Part shown: positions 1 through 6,971 of the stretch, piece after piece
How positions within the stretch are numbered: the stretch's first letter is position 1
Layout of the letters: every line of letters starts with the position of its first letter
DNA from: an uncultured Chlamydiae bacterium
Lineage (GTDB): Bacteria > Chlamydiota > Chlamydiia > Chlamydiales > Rhabdochlamydiaceae
DNA length: 15,980 nucleotides
Assembly (NCBI GenBank): GCA_903867585.1
Contig: CAIPRZ010000006.1
Coordinates: 1-15,980 of the forward strand
Direction: 5' to 3'
Notes under the pieces: model-generated
What the model saw: only the letters and a program-made list of their open reading frames with translations
Told to the model about the DNA's origin: nothing
Database searches by the model: none
Translations under genes and position numbers: made by a program

Positions 1-1072
1 AGCATTTTCAGAAAGCCATTCAACTTCCTATGAGTTATCTCTTGAGCCTACACCAAAGGGTGATGTTCTTGAAACTACCCCTAAAGCCCCTTTGAAAGTC
101 TGTCCTTTTTATTCAGTTTATGAAGCGAGTAAAGTTGCAAAATTAACCACGAATTTAAAACACCTTTCAAAAAAATTAGCAGCTGTTTCTGAAGCTGATC
201 CAATAGGTATTTATTTAAGCAAAACTGAGTGGGTTGATGAAGAGCTGAAAACGATTGCAGCCCCAAGCGATGAAGGGCTTATGCTTATGGCTTCATACTA
301 TAATAGTAAATACTCTATACCCATTCAAATCAGCGGCTCTTATGAATCTTTATATAATGCCCTTTTAGGCAGAGGTATATCTGGAGATTTTACTACCTGG
401 GGCGTAATTGCAACTACTGGACTTGAAACAAACCATCATGTAACACCTTTAATCTGTTTAAAAACAGATCTAGGTGTAGTTCAGATTGCTGTTTTAGATA
501 GCGTGAACTCTCCAATACTTGATGTCTTAGAGGCTTTAAGTACCCTCCAATTAAAAGATGAAAAAGTAAAAATTTTTTATATTAATTCCATAAGACAGTC
601 GGACGAAATTGGCTGTAGGACTGATGCTCTTGTAATTTTAAAAGATGCCTTAAGAGATTTAAGGAGCAAAAAAGTTACAAATCTTATGGCTTTTCTAAGC
701 GTTAAATTTGACGGAACCAATTTTAGATTTCCCCTACCCTACGCTTGGAGCAAAACTGTTCAAGTTCCATGTGATCAGCAAGGCCATGCCAAAGATTTAG
801 TGCTAAATAAAAAAGGAGAATCTTTTGAAGCTTTTATAGCAAGATTTAATAGACCCGCTATTCATTCTAAATCCTCCCTTCTTTGTTACACAGCATTTGA
901 TGGTTCGAAAAAAGAAATTGAAGAGACTTTAAACCAAGAAAAAATAGCAAGGACCTATCTCAATTATAAAGGTAAAAAAATCGCTGCTAAAATAGAAGCT
1001 CTTATAAAAGCTAATGAGGTTTCTATAATGATGGGCTACAGCTTTCTTAAAGGGTTATACAAAAAAGCCTAA
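1..1072 (+). CDS. YopJ-like (clan CE, C55-type) putative effector, 5'-truncated by window edge
   Basis: The frame is open from base 2 to the stop at 1070-1072, giving 356 visible residues, so the true start lies upstream. A TTG at 92 has no ribosome-binding site and is not a credible start. Counting the codon at 2-4 as residue 1, the core has a His pair H145/H146 (434-439), D166 in VLDS (497-499), Q199 (596-598) and C205 in EIGC (614-616). The order His-Asp/Glu-Gln-Cys, with Gln six residues before Cys, is that of clan CE proteases and YopJ acetyltransferases. Segments resembling the YopJ family flank it: LMASYYNSKYSIPI before the His, and PLPYAWSKTVQ after the Cys, comparable to the LP-x-x-(F/Y)-x-K-x-x-Q region. 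YopJ proteins are type III effectors that acetylate host signalling proteins. Family assignment is by eye. A Ulp/ChlaDub-like protease is the main alternative. No signal peptide can be judged because the N-terminus is missing. Confidence 0.55.
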   Translation, partial: AFSESHSTSYELSLEPTPKGDVLETTPKAPLKVCPFYSVYEASKVAKLTTNLKHLSKKLAAVSEADPIGIYLSKTEWVDEELKTIAAPSDEGLMLMASYYNSKYSIPIQISGSYESLYNALLGRGISGDFTTWGVIATTGLETNHHVTPLICLKTDLGVVQIAVLDSVNSPILDVLEALSTLQLKDEKVKIFYINSIRQSDEIGCRTDALVILKDALRDLRSKKVTNLMAFLSVKFDGTNFRFPLPYAWSKTVQVPCDQQGHAKDLVLNKKGESFEAFIARFNRPAIHSKSSLLCYTAFDGSKKEIEETLNQEKIARTYLNYKGKKIAAKIEALIKANEVSIMMGYSFLKGLYKKA

Positions 1073-1076
1073 AGAT

Positions 1077-1103
1077 TTACAGTTTTTTCACAAACAACTG
1101 TAA
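1077..1103. terminator. Weak hairpin between convergent genes
   Basis: TTACAGTT (1077-1084) pairs with AACTGTAA (1096-1103) across an 11-base loop, just after the stop at 1072 and just before the convergent stop at 1107. There is no clear T-run on either side, so termination function is only suggested by position. Confidence 0.35.
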
Positions 1104-1106
1104 GCT

Positions 1107-1610
1107 TTAGTCTGTTACATAATTAAAAGCTTTTCTGCTATTTTTTTTTATCGTATCGTACTTAATATTTAAGATGTCAGATCGTACTGAAACTTGTTTA
1201 TATCCTGTCATTCTTATATGCAAACTTGCTTCAATAAAATCTGAATATTTTACCTCTTGGGCAAAAACATTAATGATGCCTCTAAATAATTTCTGGCATA
1301 AATCAATAATATTTTGATTGATAGTATAACGTAGTGTTTTTTGCTGCTGATTTGTACTGAGCTGAAAGCGAAAGGATTGCGGGGTAAATACCTTATTTCT
1401 TGGTAAATAAATCTTCTCTATTCTTTTTGTCTTTATTAAAAGGTACAAATGACAATCTGTATAAGCTTTAGATTGCATGTTAAAATCGATGAAATCTCTA
1501 AAGTAACAACTAGCATCGATTGCTGAATGAGTCACAGGAACAAAACTGGAGTAATCAAAGGCCCTTTCGCGGGCATAATTTACATGTTGGGTACAAAATG
1601 ATGTATTCAT
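1107..1610 (-). CDS. Hypothetical protein, 167 aa, unrecognised
   Basis: I do not recognise this protein. It starts at ATG 1610 and ends at TAA 1107, 34 bases from the end of the left-edge gene, which it faces. The sequence is soluble-looking, with no signal peptide or membrane segment. It is rich in Phe, Tyr, Asn and Lys, with a basic C-terminal third (YKQVSVRSDILNIKYDTIKK). The start context has only GGGA two bases before the ATG, too close for a good Shine-Dalgarno, so the true start may differ. An AT-rich TATTAT lies just upstream and could be a -10 element. Its length and uninterrupted frame in AT-rich DNA argue for a real gene. The location between a YopJ-like gene and a large unknown gene suggests an accessory, lineage-specific role, but no function can be assigned. 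Confidence 0.55.
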   Translation of the reverse strand: MNTSFCTQHVNYARERAFDYSSFVPVTHSAIDASCYFRDFIDFNMQSKAYTDCHLYLLIKTKRIEKIYLPRNKVFTPQSFRFQLSTNQQQKTLRYTINQNIIDLCQKLFRGIINVFAQEVKYSDFIEASLHIRMTGYKQVSVRSDILNIKYDTIKKNSRKAFNYVTD

Positions 1611-1635
1611 CGTCCCATAATAAATTGAACTAGGT

Positions 1636-1665
1636 TTGATTTCGACTAAAATAAAAATTTAATCT
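1636..1665 (+). promoter_or_regulatory. Candidate sigma-66/70 promoter of the 992-aa protein gene
   Basis: TTGATT (1636-1641) and TAATCT (1660-1665) are separated by 18 bases, about 40 bases before the start codon at 1704. They match -35 and -10 elements moderately in an AT-rich intergenic gap. Assigned by eye. Confidence 0.35.
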
Positions 1666-1703
1666 ACACTCTTTTTTTAATTTGAAAACCAGAGGTTATG
1701 GCT

Positions 1704-4682
1704 ATGTTTTCTGCTATCTCATCTTCAGCAAATGCCGCATATAATTATTTAACAAGTTTTATACCAACACCTCTTTCTCAAACAGTTTCCACAGTTTCAG
1801 ATGTAGCCCAAGACGTTCTTTCTTTCTTGGCCTCTCCTCGTTCTATTTTACTGGAACCTGCCGTCTATAGACCCACAAAATCGCTCAGTTTTTATAGAAA
1901 TTTCAAAAAAGCCGCAGAAACCCCTTATGAAAAAGGGATTTTACTTAAACAGTTAAGATTAAAACCTAAAATTTCTAAAGCCTGTTTAATTTCTGATTAT
2001 TTAACTCTGCTTTCAAGCACTAAAATTACCCATAAAATTTATGAAAAATTAAAAAACAAGTGGGGATACCAACAATTTTATAGAACCTCAGAGACAGGAT
2101 CTAAAAGCCTTGCCTATGCATTCATTATGTATGTCCTTTTGGAAGATAGCTCCAATCCCATTTGCCCTCTTCATGACAGGTTAGCAAGCTATTTAGCTAC
2201 CTGCCAAAGCACCAAAAGATTCCCGGCCTTTCAAGATCATATAGCCGCAACTCTTGAAGCTTTAATTCAGGGCCAAAGTGTGGTTGACAGTATTACCTCT
2301 TACGGTCCCAATACTTTTCTTGATACTCTCACAGGGCTCATTATCGCAGGATTTTATGAAAAAATGGGAATCGAGCAAGACTTAAATTTAATAAATTTTA
2401 TCGAACAATTAAGCGATCCTTCTATAAAAGCCTCTGTAAAAGCCACCCTTGCTACCCTCGGTGATTTATCCCCTGCGCCTCTTGTCCCATTACTTGGGCC
2501 TAAACAATCCTTTTTTGGATATAATCCCCTAACGAAATTTTCCTTCTTATTAGAAAATCTTCCTCAGGTTTTATCTAAAGTTAAAAAACAGCTAAGAGCC
2601 CATATCGATGTCCCCGTTATTGGGGAATGGATAGAAGCTTTAGAGCCTATTAAGCTTTTATGTGCTTTTGAGGTTGATCCGATAGGGATCGCTAAAAAAG
2701 AGAGCTTAAAACCCAGAATGATTGAGGTTTTTAAACAAGAGCTAATTAAACTTTTTACCCCTAATGCCTCTTTATTTTTAGAAGGATTTAGTTTTTCTAA
2801 AAGGGCCTCTCACGTTTCTCATTTTGAATGTATCGCTGATGAAATTATCTCTCTTGAGGGCGCCTATTTAATGAGACTAACGCAGATTCCAGTCGCTAAA
2901 TTAGTACAAATTGCAGAGACTTTAGAAGCCTATGAAGAAGCTTTAAGTCAGCATCAACTCCGTTTTACCCATTATTTATCCGATCTTTTTAATGTAAGTT
3001 TTGTCATCCACAGTTGGCAAATCTCCCAACAGGACAGAAAACGACTTAAAATTCAGCATATCGGTAAATGGGATGATCCCACCTGTCACATCGTCCTATT
3101 TCCAGAAAACAACCAATTAAGAGTCGATCTTTTAAAACAACATGGAGAATATTCTGCTCGCAGTAATCTTATTGATCTCACCAATTCCTTAGCTTTTACC
3201 AAGTTTAAGCGACATAGTTCAGAAACCCTTGCAACGATTGCAAAACCAACCTCCTCTTACAGCGAAGCCGATAAACATCTTGCCAAACATTTTATTTATT
3301 ATAGAATCCATGTTTTTTCCTGTTTGCAAAAACTTCTTCATCAAAAACTACCCCTTCTAAAAGACCCTCTTAATTTTGATAGTGCAGGAAATAAAGAAGA
3401 TGATTCAGCTCTTTTTAACCCATTTGGTCCTGAAAATGGAGAGCTTTCACCCTCCTTTAGTTCTGAAGCTGAAAGTAGCTTATTTAGAATAGAAAAACAC
3501 TTAAGCGGTCTCAATCGAGAAATTGCTGAACTTACCTATTTAACCGACTGTATTTTTTCTCAATCCAAACATGAGGATATAGTTTCAGAGATTCAACTTT
3601 TATTAAAAGCTGCCAAAAAAACCACATTTGCTTTTTATTTAAGAAAAATTCCTATGTTTATGGAAGCGTTTGCAACAATTACTGTTTCTTTAAAGGGTCA
3701 TATCGACAGACTAAGCAAACAGTTAAATGATCAAAAAGAGGCTTTTATTAGTGCCAACCCCGCGAAAATGGAAGCATTTTTAACCACTTTTTCCCCAAAA
3801 AGAACCACTGTTATTACCTCAGCTGAAATCATTGAACTTGTACCACAACTTAAAATTGAGTTTGCACCCCCTATCATTTTTGAAAATTTTAGAAAATTTC
3901 ACAAAATGGTATCCATTTACCAGGATGCATTAGCTATTAATCAAGACCTTCTAGAGAGTGAAATTAGAGATTTAAAAGATAAAATATCAAAAGAATCTGG
4001 CCGATACTGCGCTTTTTATCCTGATAAATCGGCCTTATTTCAACGTATTTTTACTTCAACAGATCCGCTAGCTATTTCTATTTCAGAAATCGATAAATTA
4101 ATCCCAGCGGACAAGCTTCAACATGCTGAAATTAAGTCGATTGTCTCTATGATAGTAAGTTTATCAAATAAATTAAAACGGCTAGATTACAAATCCACAA
4201 CGCTTAGTGAACCCAATATGGAAGCCTTACGCGCTTACCAAAGCTTTATTAAAACTAAAAGAGCTGAATTTGAATCGATAAACCCTACAAAGGTGGCTTC
4301 ATTTGATAAAATATTTAATGCAGAATATTTTAAACAGATTAAAACCTTTGAAATTTCAGCTCTGAAAACGGTTCCAAAACCTGAACAGGAAGAGGTTAAA
4401 GTTTTTAAAGATCTTAGATCGCTGTTAACACTTGTCCAAAAGCATCGAGGCTTTGTTAAAGAACACCAAAAATTAAAGGAAAAAAGGGCCCTTTTAGAAA
4501 GTAAAAATCCAGGTGGGTTTATGGATGTAAGCTTTTATGATTCTGAAGATGAAGATTATCCAGAGGTAGGAAGCTTGGGCTCTCAAGAAGGAGAAACCTC
4601 AAGCCTCGGTGGAGCTTCGTATAGTTCAGAACTTAGATCAATTGGTTCAGTAGAAGAGTGGGTGAACTCTTTATTGATCTAA
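1704..4682 (+). CDS. Large putative effector/structural protein with C-terminal repeats, 992 aa
   Basis: I do not recognise this protein. An AGAGG at 1691-1695 sits 8 bases from ATG 1704 but only 2 from ATG 1698, so 1704 is preferred. The N-terminus (MFSAISSSANAAYNYLTS) is Ser/Ala/Thr-rich and amphipathic, with no hydrophobic Sec signal, as in many type III substrates. Residues 50-550 look largely alpha-helical with no catalytic motif I can name. From about residue 673 to 939 there are three and a bit degenerate repeats of 75-88 residues, marked by NPAK, YPDK, NPTK and NPGG at residues 685, 772, 860 and 935. Each of the first three is followed about 30 residues later by an EI...(V/L/I)P element. 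The last 50 residues form an acidic Ser/Gly-rich tail (DSEDEDYPE, then many S and G), probably disordered. It lies near a YopJ-like gene, so a host-directed role is plausible but inferred. A cytoplasmic scaffold is the alternative. Confidence 0.85.
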   Translation: MFSAISSSANAAYNYLTSFIPTPLSQTVSTVSDVAQDVLSFLASPRSILLEPAVYRPTKSLSFYRNFKKAAETPYEKGILLKQLRLKPKISKACLISDYLTLLSSTKITHKIYEKLKNKWGYQQFYRTSETGSKSLAYAFIMYVLLEDSSNPICPLHDRLASYLATCQSTKRFPAFQDHIAATLEALIQGQSVVDSITSYGPNTFLDTLTGLIIAGFYEKMGIEQDLNLINFIEQLSDPSIKASVKATLATLGDLSPAPLVPLLGPKQSFFGYNPLTKFSFLLENLPQVLSKVKKQLRAHIDVPVIGEWIEALEPIKLLCAFEVDPIGIAKKESLKPRMIEVFKQELIKLFTPNASLFLEGFSFSKRASHVSHFECIADEIISLEGAYLMRLTQIPVAKLVQIAETLEAYEEALSQHQLRFTHYLSDLFNVSFVIHSWQISQQDRKRLKIQHIGKWDDPTCHIVLFPENNQLRVDLLKQHGEYSARSNLIDLTNSLAFTKFKRHSSETLATIAKPTSSYSEADKHLAKHFIYYRIHVFSCLQKLLHQKLPLLKDPLNFDSAGNKEDDSALFNPFGPENGELSPSFSSEAESSLFRIEKHLSGLNREIAELTYLTDCIFSQSKHEDIVSEIQLLLKAAKKTTFAFYLRKIPMFMEAFATITVSLKGHIDRLSKQLNDQKEAFISANPAKMEAFLTTFSPKRTTVITSAEIIELVPQLKIEFAPPIIFENFRKFHKMVSIYQDALAINQDLLESEIRDLKDKISKESGRYCAFYPDKSALFQRIFTSTDPLAISISEIDKLIPADKLQHAEIKSIVSMIVSLSNKLKRLDYKSTTLSEPNMEALRAYQSFIKTKRAEFESINPTKVASFDKIFNAEYFKQIKTFEISALKTVPKPEQEEVKVFKDLRSLLTLVQKHRGFVKEHQKLKEKRALLESKNPGGFMDVSFYDSEDEDYPEVGSLGSQEGETSSLGGASYSSELRSIGSVEEWVNSLLI
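3720..4520 (+). repeat. Degenerate protein-level tandem repeats within the 992-aa protein
   Basis: Units start near 3720, 3981, 4245 and 4470 (the last partial). The shared pattern is basic-x(3)-F-x-S-x-NP-x-K-x(3)-F-x-x-(I/T)F, about 10 variable residues, then EI-x-x-L-x-P and a helical spacer. The NP/YP marks are 87, 88 and 75 residues apart. Similarity is at protein level; the DNA has diverged, so this is old duplication and not a recent repeat. Confidence 0.6.
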
Positions 4683-4693
4683 GTTTATTAATT

Positions 4694-6007
4694 TTAAAGA
4701 ATCTCAGCAGCAAGAGCGGCAAGCTCTGAGCGTTCTGTACGGTCTAATGTCATATGACCATAGAGAGGATAATTCTTAAAACGGCTTACTGTATAGGTCA
4801 AAGCATTAGAATCCTTATCTAAATAGGGGTTATCTATTTGTGTTGGATCTCCTGTTAAAACCACTTTTGTCCCCTTACCAGCGCGGGAAATAATGGTTTT
4901 GACCTCATGAGGTGTCAAGTTTTGAGCCTCATCGACAATAATAAACATCTTTGGAAGTGTTCGCCCTCTAATATAGGTTACAGCTTCCATCTCAATTTTT
5001 TTACTTTCCATAATCCATTTTTGAGTTTCTGCCCCGCTATTAATCCCACTTGAAGATTGGCATAGGAACTCGAGGTTATCAAAAATAGGTTGCATCCAGT
5101 GAAAAAGTTTTTCATCTTTTGTACCTGGCAAAAATCCTATGTCCTTACCTAATGGAATAATAGGTCTTGAGACTAAAATTTTGCTGTAAGAACCCTCATC
5201 GAATACTTTTGAAAGAGCCACAGCAAGTGCTAGAAGCGTTTTACCCGTACCAGCTTGACCAAGCAAGCTTACAAGTTTGATATCATCACGTAAAAGTAAA
5301 TCTAGAGCACATTTTTGCTCAAAATTGAGAGGTTGAATTCCCCAGATATCTTTAGGAACTTTTAAAAGAGGCTCAAAACGGTTTTGCGCTTTATTATATT
5401 TAGCAACCGCTTGTGAATGATCTTGAGCTTGAAGCAGACAATATTCATTAGGATAAAACTCTTTGCCCTCAATTTTATAAAAACCATCTTTATAAAATTG
5501 ATCAATATCTTGTTTAGTGACCTCTATTTTACTGTAGCCTTTATAGAGATGATCAAATTTAGTTTTTAAATTTTCATAATCTTGAGTTTCGATTCCTAAT
5601 GCTTCAGCTTTAACTCGAGTAACAAAATCCTTAGATACTAAAACAACTTTTTGCTCTTCATCTTTTAATTGAAAAGCATTGTAGAGCATACGGGACGAAT
5701 TGCGATCAATGCTTAGAGGAAAACTTTTTTTATCAGAATTGCGATATTCTAAAAGGACTTTGACATTGATATTTTTTTCGATAGGAACACCGTTATGCAG
5801 GTCCCCTTTTTTTGTATTTTTTAATGCATCGATAAAACGGAGTACCGAACGGGCATTTTTACCCAATTCATCTGACTGTCTTTTCATGGTATCAAGTTCT
5901 TCAAGAACCATCATCGGGATGACGACATCGTTATCGTGAAATTTTGTTATCGCATCGGGATCGTGTAGTAAAATGTTTGTATCTAACACAAACGATTTGC
6001 GGCTCAT
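4694..6007 (-). CDS. phoH: PhoH-family ATPase with N-terminal PIN domain (PhoH2-like), 437 aa
   Basis: This is a PIN-PhoH fusion. The N-terminal PIN-type nuclease domain (residues 1-140) shows FVLDTNILLHDP with D9, the LEELD acidic cluster (E36/E37) and SKDFVTRVKAEALG. The C-terminal PhoH P-loop ATPase has Walker A GQAGTGKT at 250-257, Walker B MFIIVDEAQ with D359/E360, and the LTGDPTQID sensor motif. Known relatives (PhoH2, Bacillus YlaK-like) couple ATP-driven RNA unwinding to PIN ribonuclease activity. That activity is inferred here. The start is ATG 6007: AGGAG at 6013-6017 sits 5 bases upstream, whereas the GTG at 6013 overlaps that Shine-Dalgarno. The gene ends 11 bases from the convergent 992-aa gene with no hairpin between. 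It diverges from the SWIM-like gene, as recalled for CT015/CT016 in C. trachomatis. Confidence 0.93.
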   Translation of the reverse strand: MSRKSFVLDTNILLHDPDAITKFHDNDVVIPMMVLEELDTMKRQSDELGKNARSVLRFIDALKNTKKGDLHNGVPIEKNINVKVLLEYRNSDKKSFPLSIDRNSSRMLYNAFQLKDEEQKVVLVSKDFVTRVKAEALGIETQDYENLKTKFDHLYKGYSKIEVTKQDIDQFYKDGFYKIEGKEFYPNEYCLLQAQDHSQAVAKYNKAQNRFEPLLKVPKDIWGIQPLNFEQKCALDLLLRDDIKLVSLLGQAGTGKTLLALAVALSKVFDEGSYSKILVSRPIIPLGKDIGFLPGTKDEKLFHWMQPIFDNLEFLCQSSSGINSGAETQKWIMESKKIEMEAVTYIRGRTLPKMFIIVDEAQNLTPHEVKTIISRAGKGTKVVLTGDPTQIDNPYLDKDSNALTYTVSRFKNYPLYGHMTLDRTERSELAALAAEIL

Positions 6008-6012
6008 GAACA

Positions 6013-6017
6013 CTCCT
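6013..6017 (-). promoter_or_regulatory. Ribosome-binding site deciding the phoH start
   Basis: On the minus strand AGGAG lies 5 bases before ATG 6007. It overlaps the in-frame upstream GTG at 6013, which rules that GTG out as a start. Confidence 0.75.
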
Positions 6018-6174
6018 AGATATTAGCTTTATTGGGACCCATTTCGGAGGATAAAAAAAATCTATATGATGATCAATCTTTTTTTTAAAAAATTAAAAAT
6101 ATTTATTTAGACACTAGGATTTAACCACTTAAAATTCTATTCTAGCAGCCTTCGACCTTGAGTGCTAAAAAAAC

Positions 6175-6203
6175 TTGCTTTCATGAATTTCTTTTATTAA
6201 GAT
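6175..6203 (+). promoter_or_regulatory. Candidate promoter of the SWIM-like gene
   Basis: TTGCTT (6175-6180) and TAAGAT (6198-6203) are 17 bases apart, about 28 bases before ATG 6232. It lies in a 224-base AT-rich divergent gap (6008-6231) that must also hold the phoH promoter, which I could not place. Confidence 0.45.
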
Positions 6204-6231
6204 AGACTCATAAATACCCTAGCGGAGGCGT

Positions 6232-6858
6232 ATGATAATAAATAAACAACTGCTTAGTATTCCCCCTTTCATCTCTACTAGCTGGAAAGATATTGAATTA
6301 TTATTAAGCGATGGTCAACACACCCTCAATATCTACCTCAAGAATGGGACTCTTGTAAAAATATCACACCTCCTCAAAGAACATTTAAATCTGATTTTTA
6401 GCGTTCACCAAGAAATCCTTTTAAATCAGGCTCAAGAAGTCACAACCCCTATTATAGACCCTTTATTTTTCCAATTTTCTGGCCCCTTTCTTGAACACGA
6501 TCCCGATCTTTGCGATGCAAGTCCCCTTCCTGATGAAGTAAGATCTAAACTAAAATCCCTTATTGAAAATCTTCCTAAAATGGACCCATCAAAAATGCCA
6601 GTTGTTCATGACAATTGTTTTTGCCCTCATTGTCAACTCATCAATCTCATTTTTGAAAATACAGAAAAAGAAGAGTTAGTTTCAGATTCTGATTTAACCT
6701 TTTCTACATGGATTCAAGAAGAAGTGTCTGACGATGAAATAAAATTAGTACATCCTTATAACAGCGATGAATTTTATATTATTAAGTTACAAAATCCTCT
6801 TCAATGCAGTTGTCAAATGCCAGATTGTGAACATCTATTACATGTCTTAAGAAACTGA
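6232..6858 (+). CDS. Cys-rich protein with SWIM-like zinc-finger signature, 208 aa
   Basis: The function is unknown, but two metal-binding-looking clusters are visible. One is C129-x-C131-PH-C134 in the middle. The other is C192-S-C194-x4-C199-E-H201 at the C-terminus, followed by LLHVLRN. The second fits the SWIM pattern CxCx(n)CxH, although n = 4 is shorter than usual. It is preceded by strand-like sequence (FYIIKLQNPLQ) and followed by a hydrophobic helix, as in SWIM fingers (CxH-hhxxhh). SWIM fingers bind DNA or protein in SWI/SNF ATPases, MULE transposases and others. No partner domain is present here, so the protein is either a stand-alone finger or an adaptor. The acidic middle (residues 140-170) is probably flexible. 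A GGAGG at 6224-6228 lies unusually close (3 bases) to the ATG. It is followed 113 bases later by the SH3 protein gene on the same strand and may be co-transcribed with it. Confidence 0.8.
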   Translation: MIINKQLLSIPPFISTSWKDIELLLSDGQHTLNIYLKNGTLVKISHLLKEHLNLIFSVHQEILLNQAQEVTTPIIDPLFFQFSGPFLEHDPDLCDASPLPDEVRSKLKSLIENLPKMDPSKMPVVHDNCFCPHCQLINLIFENTEKEELVSDSDLTFSTWIQEEVSDDEIKLVHPYNSDEFYIIKLQNPLQCSCQMPDCEHLLHVLRN

Positions 6859-6971
6859 TTAATAAAGGGCGCAAAAAAGCTTGGTAAAAAATGAGAGTCT
6901 AATCCTAGAATGAGCTTAAAACCCAATCTGCTCTATTAGTACTGGGCAGGCTCAAGTGGAGGATACTTTAC

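Noticed and set aside
92..94. TTG at 92 as the start of the left-edge gene
   Set aside because: The frame stays open to the window edge and no Shine-Dalgarno precedes the TTG, so the gene is treated as 5'-truncated.
2650..2700. Shared DPIGI motif in the left-edge protein and the 992-aa protein as evidence of common ancestry
   Set aside because: The match is five residues with no similarity extending on either side, so chance is the simpler explanation.
4683..4740. Terminator between the convergent 992-aa gene and phoH
   Set aside because: Only 11 bases separate the stops. The short GAGC/GCTC pairing nearby is inside phoH coding sequence and has no T-run.
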